Shown one piece after another: positions 1 to 11,859 of a DNA stretch of 58,771 nt. How positions within the stretch are numbered: the stretch's first letter is position 1; the number at the start of each line of letters is the position of its first letter. A program made the position numbers and the translations under genes. This DNA comes from Chara braunii (Eukaryota > Streptophyta > Charophyceae > Charales > Characeae), in NCBI GenBank assembly GCA_003427395.1, contig BFEA01000128.1, positions 2,532,831 to 2,591,601 of the forward strand. Direction: 5' to 3'. The notes under the pieces are model-generated. The model ran no database searches. It saw only the letters and a list, made by a program, of their open reading frames with translations, and had not been told where the DNA came from.

Positions 1-38
<38 letters not shown>
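1..38. repeat. poly(T) tract
   Basis: An uninterrupted run of 37 T follows the first base. It resembles the poly(A) end of a minus-strand LINE such as those at 15,489 and 45,541. The sequence after it does not clearly match the LINE tail of this window, so its source is unknown. Confidence 0.7.
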
Positions 39-39
<1 letters not shown>

Positions 40-1044
40 AATTGGGTCTTCCCCTTTACGAAACCCCACCCACCTCCTCTCGTCAGATTCTCCCTGGCCT
101 CAACCCATTCCGTCAGTCCTACCTCAGTGTCTAACGTTCAGGACAATCATGCCTTTGCCAAATGCATGTGATGCATGGTTGGGAAAGTCATCCCAGTAAA
201 GCAAGGTGCTTGTCAGGAGAGCAGGAGGTGCTTGGGGGGCTCCAATGGGAGAACTAGGAACTGAACTGTGAAGGTCAGAAAGCAGCGGCCAATCAGAATA
301 TGTCCCACAGCTGTAGAAGATCAAGAAGGCCAATGAAGATCTGAGGAAGCAAGCGGCACAGCTGCTAAAGACTCTCAAACGGCAGGAGTGACTCTCCCAC
401 AAGTGCAGCAGGAAAACATTCATTGGTGGTGGCTTGTGAATCTAGCCCACTTGAGGGGCCTGCGCACGGATGTGGAGGAATGGCTCACCATCATGCCACG
501 AAGCCTTCCATCTCAACAGACTACTTGGAAGGTAAATTTTCGGCCTACAAGAATTTCAGTGAAGGGAAGCGACTAGCAGAGTAGGAAACCGAACTTCTGT
601 AAGTATAGCTATGAACGCGGTGAAGGAAATATCTGTTGTGGTGAACTTGGCCAGTAAACTAGACAAGGTGGCCGACAGCGATCATTACATCTCACAAACA
701 CAATTAAGGGATGCCATCACATCTTTTGTCTCCAGGCGGTGGACTTCTGCGCGGCTATGCAACAAGACGCTGCAGAACAAGCGATTGATCCTGTGTGACC
801 TTGAGGGTTTGACCTCCACCACCAAGAAGGCCTAAGCAGCGAATGAGTTGGCGGAGTTGTGCACTAGAAGAACCTTTACGATCACCCCACTTCAAGAGAA
901 ACGTTACCGGTAGCACAAGACCAGGATAAGCCTCTTGCCTTCAAATGTTGTGTGTATCAATGTGCTTGTTTGGTTTCGCAGTTGGTGAATTTATGTGCTC
1001 TTCTCGGTTCCATCAAGTTCAAGGTTGAGATCCCATGGGAAAAC
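39..1044. other. unassigned sequence, no recognisable gene
   Basis: Only short open frames occur here. A plus-strand stretch near 325-380 could encode a charged helix (KANEDLRKQAAQLLK), and a 74-codon frame at 611-835 is open, but neither resembles a family I know and neither has convincing splice borders. It may be decayed transposon or intron sequence. Confidence 0.4.
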
Positions 1045-1215
1045 TACCACATGATAAACCCCACAGAGATTTGGAGCATGCAGTGGTTGACAGCCTATGC
1101 TTCCTTACCGGCCAATCAATGGCTCCACAAAAAATTCAGACCCTGATACCACATATATCTGCACAACGTGCACAGACAGCGCACGGGAAGACATAATTCA
1201 CTGCCTGGCAGTGCC
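1045..1215 (+). pseudogene. LINE ORF2 C-terminal zinc-binding fragment
   Basis: The translation contains WSMQWLTAYASLPANQWLH followed, after a frame break, by a CTTCTD...EDIIHCL stretch. This matches the reverse-transcriptase zinc-binding (zf-RVT) region of LINE A near 35,290-35,440, which reads SLQWLIVYAALPVNQWLH and CTVCTE...EDIVHYLVHC. It is a short, frame-shifted remnant with no catalytic domain. Ty3 element A inserted about 300 bp downstream of it. Confidence 0.75.
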
Positions 1216-1516
1216 TGCTAACCTGCGCTGAAGCAAACTGGTTCGGCGAAGGAGTTAAAACTTGAAAGACTGCGGTCCACCCTCTTTGCCTCTACCTCCC
1301 CCATTACATCCCCCATCTCCATTTTTCTGTCTATTAACCTCCCCAAATATCTGAAAGGCGGAAGGGGGAACTGGTTCCTCCTTCTCAAAAGGGTTACACT
1401 AATCTGGAAGAGACACAGCAAGCAGACAGACAATCAATAAGGAATTTGTGGCAAGACAGGAAGCATGGACAGGACTCATCAGAATCGTGGAAAACAGAGA
1501 TTCGATGCGGATGGAC

Positions 1517-2098
1517 TGTTACATACTTCAATGAGTATGGGCAGAACCAAAGATCAACCAATGTAGGATGAGCATATATGCAGCGGAAGTCTGATAAACG
1601 GACTGACTCACAAAGATATCACTCCACACACATACAATCGTGAGATGGTGGGGTCTGGACCAAGCATAGACGATGCCCAGACCTCGTACACACATACACA
1701 GATGAGAGGTGGGAGGAGAGACGAAGGAGGGGGGAGATGTAGGTAGCACCAAATGTCACCGAGATAGAAACCAGTAGGTCACCGATATGGTAACACAAAA
1801 TGTCCTCGAACAAGATCAAAATGTCGCAGACAATAAGTCACCAATGTCGGAGATACAGAGTCCTAATGTAGCTGGTGTCCAATCTGTGATGCAGCCGAGT
1901 ATCATCCCCAACAATCCCCAAGTCTCGAATCCGGTAAGTACCACAGCCTCTTACAACCGAAGTCCAACTCTGATCTCTGTCCAACTAGTATAAGTCTCCA
2001 ATCTGAAGAAGAAGAAGAAGAAGAAGAAGAAGAAGAAGAAGAAGAAGAAGAAGAAGAAGAAGAAGAAGAAGAAGAAGAAGAAGAAGAAGAAGAAGAAG

Positions 2099-2129
<31 letters not shown>

Positions 2130-2733
2130 CTGAAGAAGAAGAAGAAGAAGAAGAAGAAGAAGAAGAAGAAGAAGAAGACGAAGGGAGCCGAGGAGGAGAG
2201 AGAGAGAGAGGGGACTGGCGATGGGAGGGAGGAGAGAAGCCTCCGACTCCCGATACCTCAGGCGGCTGTGGCCGCCGATAACGCCCAGTCCCCGCTGCTG
2301 CTGCTCCGCTCGCTGCTGCTGCGCTAATCCTGCGCTGCGCTGCGCTGCTCCTCGCTGCTCCTGCGCTAAACTTAGCACCAGCGCTGATTCACGCCGTACC
2401 ATACCGCACCCTAGCGTGCCTGTGGGTCGATGGCCTCGAAGTGAGGCGGGACCAGTACTAAGTACTGGTTCGAAGAGGACCGGCCTCAATGCTGCGAGGC
2501 CTTGGTTGGGGCTGAACCGTCCAGATCGACGATTCAGGTCCAACCGGAGAGCGGCAGCCTCAAACGGCGCCGCCAGGCCCAAAACGAAATGTCGTTTGGG
2601 CCTGGTCCGTAATCTGGTCCAAGTCGTGGCCTTTCGGCCTGTTACTCCCCAAGGTCGGGCCTTTAGGCCCTGATGTGTCCCTCTAGCCCTAAGTCGGGTC
2701 CGGTAGGACCCGTGTGGCGTCGAAGATGTAACA
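1517..2733 (-). repeat. 3' LTR of element A
   Basis: It matches 9598-10705 over its whole length. Both ends carry the inverted terminal octamer TGTTACAT / ATGTAACA. It contains a (GAA)n microsatellite and a GC-rich part near 2220-2730 with palindromes such as CCAGTACTAAGTACTGG. The long open frames here (a poly-serine and a GC-rich one) are compositional artefacts. Confidence 0.93.
2005..2177. repeat. (GAA)n microsatellite inside the LTR
   Basis: About 170 bp of GAA units with one interruption (GTCTGAAG) near 2128. The corresponding place in the sister LTR is the N gap at 10,005-10,199. Confidence 0.97.
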
Positions 2734-2752
2734 CACTCCCCCTCTTAAAAGA
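2734..2752 (-). other. polypurine tract of element A
   Basis: Read on the minus strand, a purine run with AAGAGGGGGAG lies immediately before the 3' LTR start TGTTACATC. This is the expected position for plus-strand priming in reverse transcription. Confidence 0.75.
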
Positions 2753-2884
2753 CCGAGCTACTTGCGAGGGCGGAGTTGTCTGTCCGATACCGGGATGGGT
2801 CGGGTGGGATGAGCTGCTGCCTTGGCAAATCGTGTCTTCTCATAGTTGGCGAAGATAAGGGGTGCAGAAGTCTGCAAGTCTGCA

Positions 2885-5800
2885 CTAGAGATCCACCGTG
2901 TCGTCAGGCGCACATTGCTTGAATGTGACTTTGTACTGCATTGGCTTGTTGCCATACTTGCGGTGCGTGATGACTCGGTCCACTTCCTGATGTCCGTCCA
3001 TGGAAGGCGGATCCTGTGATCGACGTCCGGGAAACTCGTCAACTGAAGGTGGCGTGTAGATGGCCAGCTTCGATGCGTGGAAGACCCTATGCACTGTAAG
3101 GTGCGGTGGAATGCTGATCACGAAGGAAGGACCGGCGGGGNCGTTTCCAACGGCAGAAGTGACTTCCCATGGTCCGAACCATTTCGGAAGGAGTTTGCGC
3201 GAAACGTCCTGCTCGAGCGCAAATTCCTCGGAGAGGACCCAAACAAGGTCTCCCTCGTGGAAAGGACACGAAAGTCGACGTCGGTTAGCTTGCTGTTGCA
3301 TGCGCATTTGAGCCTTTTGCATATTCGCGCGGGCTTTGATCAGCAAGTCCCGGTACTTCCGAACGGAAGCGGGAGAGCAAGGGACGTCTATGTTGGCAGC
3401 CTGTGGCAAAAGGAGATCAGCGAAGATCCGTGTTTTCTCTCCACCATGATGTAGCTCGAATGGTGCGACGCAGATCGCCGGGTGCACCGAAGTGTTATAG
3501 GCGAACTCGATGTCGGGAAGCCGATCAACCCAATCTTTTTGGTCGGGACAGATGAGCGTACGCAACATCATCTGAGCGGTCTGGTGCGCTCGCTCCGTCT
3601 GGCCATCCGTCTGCGTGTGCCGAGCCGAGCTCGGCTTCATTGTCGTGTCGGACTCGGCCATGAGGGAAGTCCAAAAGGTTGACGTGAAGCGAGTATCTCG
3701 GTCGCTCACACTGTCTTCCGGAACACCCTGGTTGGTAATCCAACCGGTGTGCAAGAGTCGTGCGAGCTCCGGCGCTGCAGCATGATACTTGCAAGGAAGA
3801 AAGCGAGCGTACTTGCTCAAACGGTCAACGACCGTGAGAATACCGTCATGGCCGTGGCGATCGCAGGGGAACGGGCCTGTCACGTCCATAGCAATGGAGA
3901 GGCGCGGTGCCCGAGGAATCGGCAACGGTTTCAGTTTGCCGAAGGGGACTCGAGATCGACCCTTATTACGGTGGCAAACTGCACATGACTCAACGTACCT
4001 CGTGACGTCATGAAGGATGTCGGGCCAGTGAAAACGCTGGCGGAGGCGTGCTAATGTGCGGTTCACGCCAAGGTGTGCCGAAAGTCATGCGTCGTGGAAT
4101 TCGCCGAGAAGACAAGTCCGTAAGATGCGATCTTGGGGCACAACTAACAAGTCCTTTCCTCTCATGTGAAGGAGAAGGAACCCGTCGGAAATCCAATAGT
4201 GGCTCGGGTGATCCGATGAGAGCTCTGCATATAGCGTAGAGTAAGTCGGATCGGACTTGTAGCCTTTGACGAAATGCGGCTGCAGATCGTCATCGAGGTC
4301 GAATGCCGTGGTCACAATGGCACAAAAGTCGGACCATCGTGAGAGGGCGTCCGCAACTCGATTGGCGGGTTGCGTTTTGTAAAAGGTCAACGGATTGTTG
4401 TCCGTATTCCATTTAAAACGCCGACGGCTGAGAAGAAAGTGGCGCCACCATTTGAGAACGGTGACGAACGCGAGTAACTCTTTCTTCCTAGCGTCGTCAA
4501 GAGTGTTGACGAGAGGCACCTTTTGGGAGAAATACTCGACCGGATGCCAACCGTCCTCGTGACACTGTTCCAACACCGCACCAATACTGTATCCCGAAGC
4601 GTCCGTAGTCACTTGGGTGGGTAGGGTGGGGTCATATATACGGAGGGCAGGTGCGGCTTGCATTGCTGCCTTCAACGTAGTGAACGCGCCACGGGCTGCG
4701 TCGTCGAACTCGAAAGGCACCTTCAGGGACTGAAGTCGCGACAAAGGAGCGACCACTTTCGAGTATGACTCGACGAATCGCTGATAGTATCCAGCCAAAC
4801 CCATGAACGAGCATACATCTGTCGTACAACGGGGTTCCGGCCAATCCACGATGGCTTGGATCTTGTCCGCTAAGGGACGAATGCCTTTCGGTGTAACATA
4901 GTGGCCCAAATACTCAAGCTCTTGCTTGGCGAACNCGCACTTGTCGCGGTTCGCTTTGTACTTGGCCAGTCGCAAACGATTCAAAACAGCACGAAGGTGT
5001 GTGATGTGCTCGTCCAACGTCCTGCTATAGACCAAGATGTCATCGAGGTAGATGAGGACGCTGCGATCGAGCAAGTCGCGGAACTCAGTCGTCATAGCTG
5101 CTTGAAAAGTTGGGGGCTCAAAATGCCCGTACCACGTCTTGAACGCGGTCTTGTACCGATCTTGAGGCTGGATTTCAATCTGGTGGTAACCTGACTTCAA
5201 GTCCAACTTCGAGAAGTACGTCGCGCCGCCTAACCGCTCAAGGAGATCATCAATCCGAGGGAGAGGGCCGGCGTTCTTTACGGTTTGTGCGTTAAGTTTG
5301 CGATAGTCGATGCATAACCGTAGATCTTTGTTCTTCTTCCGGACGAAGAGAGTAGGTGCACCGTATGGCGAGCAACTAGTGCGAATCCAGCCCTTGTCGA
5401 GAAGATCATCGAGTTGTGCGCGAAGCACTTCGAGTTCCTCTTCGCTCATGCGGTAGATACATCCACTAGGAGGGACGGCGCCAGCCTCGAGAGTGATCCC
5501 GTGACGTATGGGCCGATCCGGAACCGTTCCGGTGGGAGCCTCGAAGACGTCTCTATACTCGTCCAAGAGGTGAGAAATGCGTGGGTCCGGTGGTGACGTG
5601 GCTGGTCCGTCCAGCGACGGGAGAGCATGCAAGAATACAAGGCCCATCTCCTCGACGTCATTCCGAGCTATGGCGTCGCGAATTCTCGCAACGGAAACCA
5701 CGTGACAAGCAATCAAAGTGTGAGGGGTCGCGACCGTACATGGGACTAACACTCCGTTCCGATCACGGGTGTGAACGGTTCGGTCATGAAAGTTCACCGG

Positions 5801-6706
5801 ATGATCGACGCTACGCAACCAAGACATGCCTAGAATCATGTTGAACTTGGTGTCGAGGATGTCAAAAGACACCGGCTCGCACGCAAGTGGCGCAAAGTAT
5901 ACCGGAACGTCGTCGACGCATCGGTCAATTGACTTTTGCGTGCGGCCGTCCGCGAGTGTGACTTGCGTAGGTTGCGTCTTCCTTCGAACGTGCGGGCCAA
6001 GACCTGCGCGGGCCATAAAGGCTTGGCTCATAAAGTTGCGAGACACTCCGCAGTCAATCAAGGCACTACAGGTTGCCTTTCCGATTTGAATGCGGATATA
6101 GAGCAAAGGAGCGTCGGTTTCGGCGTACCTTTGGGTGGCATACTCGCGGTCAATCTTCGCAAGATAGGAGTGGAGATCGACAACCGCTACCCCGTCGTCC
6201 GTCAACGGAGCTGGTACTATAGTGTGCAAATAGGAGCGTAGATTTGCCATCAAGGCGTTGCAATGCGGCCTTGGCAAGGTTTCGGTCGAGGGTAGAGGCA
6301 TCCAAGCGAAGTCCTCTCTCGTGAGCGGGTCAAGCTTTTCAAGTCTTGACCACGCCGTCGAGTCCTCGAAAATCAGTGGCGAACTGACCGGATTACTTGC
6401 CGACGGTGTACAGGCTGCGCATACGCAATCTAAGTGCACGTGGCTCGACTGGCCTAGTGGTGGTACCAGCTGGGCGGCATAATCCTCGTACGTAGCACGA
6501 GAATCAGCGACTAACGCATGCTCCCCGGTAGTGACATCGATTGCTAGCAAGGCAACCGGTTCCGGCGGAGTGAGGAGAGACGTCGCCCCTCTCCTTGCGT
6601 AACTCGGTTTCCCGAGTTTGCTGGACGGGATACGCGTGTCTTGCCCTTTTCGGGGCATTGTGCGGTCAAATGCATGACGCCGTTGCACCAAAGGCAGTAT
6701 CCGCAC
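2885..6706 (-). pseudogene. Ty3/gypsy pol of element A (protease-RT-RNase H-integrase-chromodomain)
   Basis: Domains in order on the minus strand: retroviral-type protease (ALIDCGVSRNFMSQ, where D-C/S-G is the active-site motif), RT with KLDLKSGYHQIEI and the catalytic YLDDILVYS, RNase H with TTDASGYSIGAVL, an integrase zinc domain (ESCAVCHRNK), the integrase core with D, D and E in MDVTGPF, SDRDTRF and TDGQTERAHQ, and a chromodomain start (VITHRKYG) that stops after DDTVDL. Defects: a TGA at about 4085 splits RNase H from integrase. The RT jumps from GHFE to PPTFQAAM, losing the usual MPFGLTNAP segment. RNase H jumps from NPLTFYKTQ to PANRVADALSR, losing about 35 residues. Two single N bases fall inside (3141, 4935). 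It cannot encode active enzymes. Confidence 0.92.
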
Positions 6707-8428
6707 TTTTGACGAAGGTCATAGACATCCTTGGTTATCTTGTAAGCCGTCCATGGCTGCGGCCCAGTTCCCGTCGATGTCGTCTCTTGTGTCACCTTGT
6801 TCTTCCGAACTCTCTTGGGACGCTTCGGCGGGAGCGCTGCTACAATTCCTCCATCACTCGAGGATGCTGCTGCAGCGTGGAGATCGTCTGTTTCTTTATA
6901 AATTATGGCATTGTTGTGTGTCGGTCGTTGATAGCCCTGCTTAGCCACATAATGCGGCTGGGACTGTTGTTCGTTTGCGACCTTGTCATCCGTTTGGATG
7001 ACTAAGTTCGCCCGATCCAGAATGGCCTGGAACGAATCATAATCGTACTCGTTGCCGAGTGCCGACCGATGTCCTGCGCATGATCGCGAGAAGAACTCGG
7101 ATCGCTGATTGGTAAAACTCAAATCGAAGCCTGGCGTGGTAAAACTCAAATCGAAGCCTGGCATGGTAAAACTCAAATCGGAGTGCATGATCCACTTAGT
7201 TGTCCAGTCTCGAGTTGGCATACTACCTTGAGAGAAGGTGTACACCTCGTTCATAGCTGCCTTCACGACGTTGTGAACCATGAACCAGGTGAGCCATAGC
7301 TTCTCGAACTCCGTCCACGGAATGTGCGTGTGGAGTTCAGCGATGGTGCATTTCTTGGTAGCCGCGAGATGATTCATCCATGCCTGCGCTCCGCCGATCA
7401 GTTGTAAGTAGAGCGCCTTCATCATGTCGTCCGTCGGGACAGTGCGGCATGATGCTTCCGTGAGGAAACGTTGCCACCATGTCAAGGCGTCCGACTTGTT
7501 GAAGTCGTCGAACTTGCTGATGTCGAAGTGCGGCATCTTGTAAGTCTTCGTAGCGGCGTCCGGTCTCGTCTGCAGCTTGGTGATGTCCATCTTGATGGCG
7601 GCCACCGTGCTGCTGATTGTGGCCGGGCTAGTGAAATCGCCTATATCGCCGATGATATTGACGACGTGATCGATGCGCTCGTTGAGCTGTTTCGTCGCGT
7701 CCGTCGTGCAGCCTGGCGCTGCTGAGGCACTAGCCTCAATGTTGTTGATGCGTGCGAGAGCGGAGTTCAACAGCTGATGCTGTTGCTACTGCTGTGAAGC
7801 TTCGGCGCGGATGGCAGCTGTTAAAACAGCAATGTCTTGCTGGTACTTCTGTCTTTGCTGTTGTTCCGTGCGCAGATGTGCTTGCAGCAGTGTGTTATTC
7901 CACATAATTCCTCTCATCATGCCCAGCATCAAGTTAGCCAGGTGAGTCTTCTCTGCCTCCGCCGGTGTCGGATCTGCCTGCGCGTCCGAAGGCACAAAGA
8001 TCATGCCTTGGAGGAACATTGTCCACTGATTCTCACTATGAATCAGGGACTCCGTGCTGCTGGCATTCTGTTGGTCTCGTGCTGCTGCGTCAGCCTCAGC
8101 AGTGTGCTGAGCTTGGGCTGCCGCCTCATTGGCCAGCCCGCTGACGTTCCGCCTCTGCTGCCTCCTCCTGTGCCTTTGCAGTAGCTACGGCATCTGTGAA
8201 TGCCTGTACCCGCTGAAGGTAAGCCGCCAACGGCTCACCGGCCCCTTGGACCGGGCATGCGGGAAGAACCCCGGTGCTAACCGGTACTGTCATTGCTGTA
8301 CTTGATGCTGCTGGAGTCTTCCGCTTGCTGAGTCGTTGCTTGGGTCTTGGAGGTACCACAGGTCGGGCACGAACTGCAAGCCTAGCACTGCGTCGTGGCA
8401 GTGCCGCGGTGTCCTGTTCCATCGACAT
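6544..8428 (-). pseudogene. gag of element A with CCHC zinc knuckle
   Basis: The likely start is the ATG at 8428 or 8422 (MSMEQDTAALPRRSARL). The frame is interrupted near 8126 and 7786 and then runs on to 6544. The middle is a capsid-like region (ISKFDDFNKSDALTWWQRFL, then a conserved W-rich stretch), followed by 9-residue duplications and one classic CX2CX4HX4C knuckle (CLWCNGVMHLTAQC). It overlaps the start of the pol frame (6706), the usual arrangement for Gag-Pol expression. Gag would coat and package the element RNA; the stops make this copy doubtful as a functional gene. Confidence 0.85.
7111..7188. repeat. 27-bp tandem repeat within gag A
   Basis: Nearly three copies of a 27-bp unit beginning GGTAAAACTCAAATCG. 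The unit is a multiple of three, so gag gains repeated nonapeptides (DLSFTxPGF) without a frame change. Confidence 0.9.
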
Positions 8429-9577
8429 CAGTGTGAACTGATGCGGTACTTGAGAGGTCCCGGTGGTCACAGAGTACGGGGAGGTAGGAAGAGTGGGAAC
8501 AGGGGTAGAACAATCCAACAATAGTACAATACGCATACAGTCCCCTGTCCCACTGATGGACTCTAGACACCTAATCAAAACAGAAAAATAATTTCCCATA
8601 AACAATTCCAAAAATTCGTAATAAGAAGAAATAATAACGAATTATTTAATCAATAAAATTAATTAATGATTAATACGCAATAAAATCCCTTCATGATAAT
8701 CAATAAACAATGTTTGCACTAACGATTTCTTGATGAAAATCAATAAACAATATTTGTAATAATGATAATGAACGAATTTGAATTGTATTAAGATTAGGTC
8801 TCTTTTGAGATCAATTATAGTCCGGGAGTTCACCGTTAATTAGTGAACTACCCGGAAGTTGCAATGTGAGGGTCAGATTCGGATTGATTTGCCAAACAAA
8901 ATTTCGGAAAAATCCGGAGAAAAACACTCGAATTTTCAAAAAAACGCGAATTTTTGGGAATTTCCACCGTCAAAATCCGATGTTTAAGGCCTAAATCCGT
9001 TTTCGGAATTTCTTCAACAAGGGAAAAGAAAAACAATTTCGCGAAAATTTCGGGACCAACCCTAATTTTCCGCGTTTCCGCGGAATTTCCGGTATTACGG
9101 TTCCAAAACGTTCGGAATTCCCAAGTTGATCGAATAACCAAAATTTTGTAACCCTACTTTCCAATACTGAAGGAAAACGGAAATACCACAAGAAAAACGA
9201 AATGTAGGGTCTACAACAGAATGCCGAAATCAAAACGAAATGCTGAATGGAAAATCAGAATGCCGAATTTCAACGGATACTGATTTAACCCTAATAACGT
9301 TTAACATTCATCAGAAATCCGAACCTAACAGATTATCAGATTAGTATCACTTAATCGGAACCTAAATAAACAGCATACCGGAATAGAACAGAAATCCAAA
9401 TTATAAGTCTGAATACCGAATCGAAACGGAAATGCCGAAATAAATAGAATACCGAAAAAAGGGAATTTTTTTTTTTTGCAACTTTGAACTTGATAGTAAT
9501 ACAGCGCTGATTTGGAAGATTGCAGAAGCAATCTAATTCCTAACTCAGACTTACCTGGTGAGCAGATCCGTTAACTG
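8429..9577 (-). other. untranslated leader of element A
   Basis: It lies between the primer site and gag. Strongly AT-rich, with short direct repeats (ATCAATAAACAATRTTTG near 8700 and 8740) and many TTTCGGAA / TTCCGAAA motifs. Open frames are short and unrelated to known proteins. It probably holds packaging and dimerisation signals. Confidence 0.6.
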
Positions 9578-9596
9578 GTCTGCTCCGATACAAAAA
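9578..9596 (-). other. primer-binding site of element A (initiator tRNA-Met-like)
   Basis: Just inside the 5' LTR the minus strand reads TTGTATCGGAGCAGACC. This resembles the plant initiator tRNA-Met primer site TGGTATCAGAGC with a few mismatches. Element B has the same GTATCGGAGC core at the same position, which supports the call. Confidence 0.6.
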
Positions 9597-9597
9597 C

Positions 9598-10705
9598 TGT
9601 TACATACTTCAATAAGTATGGGCAGAACCAAAGATCAACCAATGTCGGATGAGCATATACGCAGCGGAAGTCTGATAAACGGACTGACTCACATAGACTG
9701 ACTCACATAGATATCACTCCACACACATACAATCGTGAGATGGTGGGGTCTGGGCCAAGCATAGACGATGCCCAGACCTCGTACACACATACACANATGA
9801 GAGGTGGGAGGAGAGACGAAGGAGGGGGGAGATGTAGGTNGCACCAAATGTCACCGAGATAGAAACCAGTAGGTCACCGATATGGTAATCCAAAATGTCC
9901 TCNAACAAGATCAAAATGTCGCGGACAATAAGTCACCAATGTCGGAGATACAGAGTCCTAATGTAGCCGGTGTCCAATCTGTGATGCAGCCGAGTATCAT
10001 CCCCNNNNNNNNNNNNNNNNNNNNNNNNNNNNNNNNNNNNNNNNNNNNNNNNNNNNNNNNNNNNNNNNNNNNNNNNNNNNNNNNNNNNNNNNNNNNNNNN
10101 NNNNNNNNNNNNNNNNNNNNNNNNNNNNNNNNNNNNNNNNNNNNNNNNNNNNNNNNNNNNNNNNNNNNNNNNNNNNNNNNNNNNNNNNNNNNNNNNNNNG
10201 GGAGGGAGGAGAGAAGCCTCCGACTCCCGATACCTCAGGCGGCTATGGCCGCCGATAACGCCCAGTCGCCGCTGCTGCTGCTCCGCTCGCTGCTGCTGCG
10301 CTAATGCTGCACTGCGCTGCTCCTCGCTGCTCCTGCGCTAAACTTAGCGCCAGCGCTGATTCACGCCGTACCATGACGCACCGTAGCGTGCCGGTGGGTC
10401 GATGGCCTCGAAGTGAGCCCGGACCAGTACTAAGTACTGGTTCGAAGAGGACCGGCCTCAATGCTGCAAGGCCTTGGTTGGGGCTGAACCGTCCAGATCG
10501 ACGATTCAGGTCCAACCGGAGAGCGGCAGCCTCAAACGGCGCCGCCAGGCCCAAAACGAAATGTCGTTTGGGCCTGGTCCGTAATCTGGTCCAAGTCGTG
10601 GCCTTTCGGCCTGTTACTCCCCAAGGTCGGGCCTTTAGGCCCTGATGTGTCCCTCTAGCCCTAAGTCGGGTCCGGTAGGACCCGTGTGGCGTCGAAGATG
10701 TAACA
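9598..10705 (-). repeat. 5' LTR of element A
   Basis: It pairs with 1517-2733. Differences seen: a 19-bp duplication (ACTGACTCACATAG region near 9695), scattered substitutions, and an assembly gap replacing the (GAA)n tract. The target duplication TGGAC follows immediately. Confidence 0.93.
10005..10199. other. assembly gap (195 N)
   Basis: The flanks (GAGTATCATCCCC on the left, GGGAGGGAGGAGAGAAGCC on the right) align to about 1900-1912 and 2222 of the sister LTR. The missing piece is therefore about 310 bp and contains the GAA microsatellite. Confidence 0.95.
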
Positions 10706-10710
10706 TGGAC

Positions 10711-11590
10711 CCAAGTCACAGACTCCGCCAAGCTCAGAGCAAACATGTTGAAATCTAAGAGGAGCTCTCAGAGAAGGCCGAGAATGAACAACAGCAGAAC
10801 AGACGGGTGACTCACTGCACAAGTGTGAGATGGTAGCACAGAGAGGCTTTGAATGGCTGCTCTCAGGTCACCACAAGTTAAGTAACTCTCTGCACTCACA
10901 ACAGGGACTGACCCTTATGAAAATCTTGCTGGCTCATGACTACCCGACAGTCTAAGAGGGGATGAGAACGAGAATGAAAGGATTTCACGTTGTGTCCACC
11001 TCCCGAGTCCCAGTCCCAGAGTCCCAAGTTCCAGTCCGAGGGTCCCATACGAGCCCAGGCCTAGTCAGGGGGTCCTAGAACTCCGGTAGGGTCCAGAATT
11101 CAAAGCATCGTAGGTCTGTAGGGTCCAACAGTCAAGTAGCTGCCGTTGGTTCAGTACCCAACACAAAAAGTCTGCAGTCCCGAAGTGCAACTTTGAAGCA
11201 GCATCCTGGGAAATTCCGGCAAGCTCCAGAACTGGCAATATGCAGCCGACAGGCCGCGACGGCCAGTACCGGTCTGAAGCCGACTACGATTCACTCCCAC
11301 TGCTATTTATATTTGCTACAGAGCAGCATCAGGTCGCTTGTCAATTGGCATGTTGCAGAAACTCTGCTGCAGCGCTTGTTCGACCACCGGGTTAGACAGT
11401 CAGGTTGAGGAGGAAGGCGAAGGGCAATCGGACGGAGACAAAGGAGAAGATGGCAGCCATAGCCGCAGGGGTGAGGGTGAAGACGAGGTAGGTTAGGCAA
11501 GTGTATTCAGGAGGTGAGAGTGAACGATCCAAGCTGGAGAGAGAGAGGGAGAGAGTGAGGTGGGAGAGAGCATGACGTCGAGCGCCTGAA
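10711..11590. other. no recognisable gene
   Basis: Contains degenerate CCCAGTCC/GAGTCCC short repeats near 11,000-11,050. A minus-strand frame ending near 11,402 has a hydrophobic tail. It cannot be joined in phase to the host exon at 12,425, so I do not call it an exon. Confidence 0.4.
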
Positions 11591-11859
11591 GTGCCGAGAG
11601 ACATCAGAGGGAGGGAGAGAGAGAGAGGGGGGGGGGGAGAGAGAGCGGTTGCCCTGGTTCGTAGTTTGCTGGCGATAGCGGCGATTAACAGCTTGTATTT
11701 GAAAATACTTTTGTATAATAATAATAATTTATTAATAAAGAGTTTAGACGGCGCTTTTATCTTCTTGATGATGATTTGTGGTTTTGGTGCTTGGTGTGAA
11801 ACTTCTGTGAGGGTTCTGTGTTCAGCAAGTTGGATTGGCGATTAATTGTGGTTGGGTTC
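11591..11859. other. GA-rich tract and AT-rich spacer
   Basis: GAGA/GGGG low-complexity sequence at about 11,540-11,650 is followed by an AT-rich stretch with ATAATAATAA. Read on the minus strand, the GA tract would be a strong polypyrimidine tract ending in an AG. Confidence 0.5.

Larger units (their letters stand above)
1512..10710 (-). mobile_element. Ty3/gypsy LTR retrotransposon A, complete structure, defective genes
   Basis: A full-length minus-strand element: 5' LTR 9598-10705, primer site, gag, pol (protease, RT, RNase H, integrase, partial chromodomain), polypurine tract, 3' LTR 1517-2733. The LTRs start TGTTACATC and end TATGTAACA when read on the minus strand. A perfect 5-bp target duplication, TGGAC, flanks it at 1512-1516 and 10706-10710. 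The LTRs are nearly identical by eye apart from a (GAA)n tract and a 19-bp duplication, so insertion is recent. Pol nevertheless lacks parts of RT and RNase H, so the copy was probably mobilised in trans. Confidence 0.95.

Noticed and set aside
1902-2582. 226-codon minus-strand frame with a long serine run
   Set aside because: It is the (GAA)n microsatellite of the LTR read in one frame; the flanks are LTR sequence.
11392-11604. Minus-strand frame with a hydrophobic tail as a possible last exon of the host gene
   Set aside because: The only good acceptor (CTCTCCAG near 11,540) would need a phase 2 join, but the upstream exon ends in phase 1. In the correct phase it stops after 13 codons.
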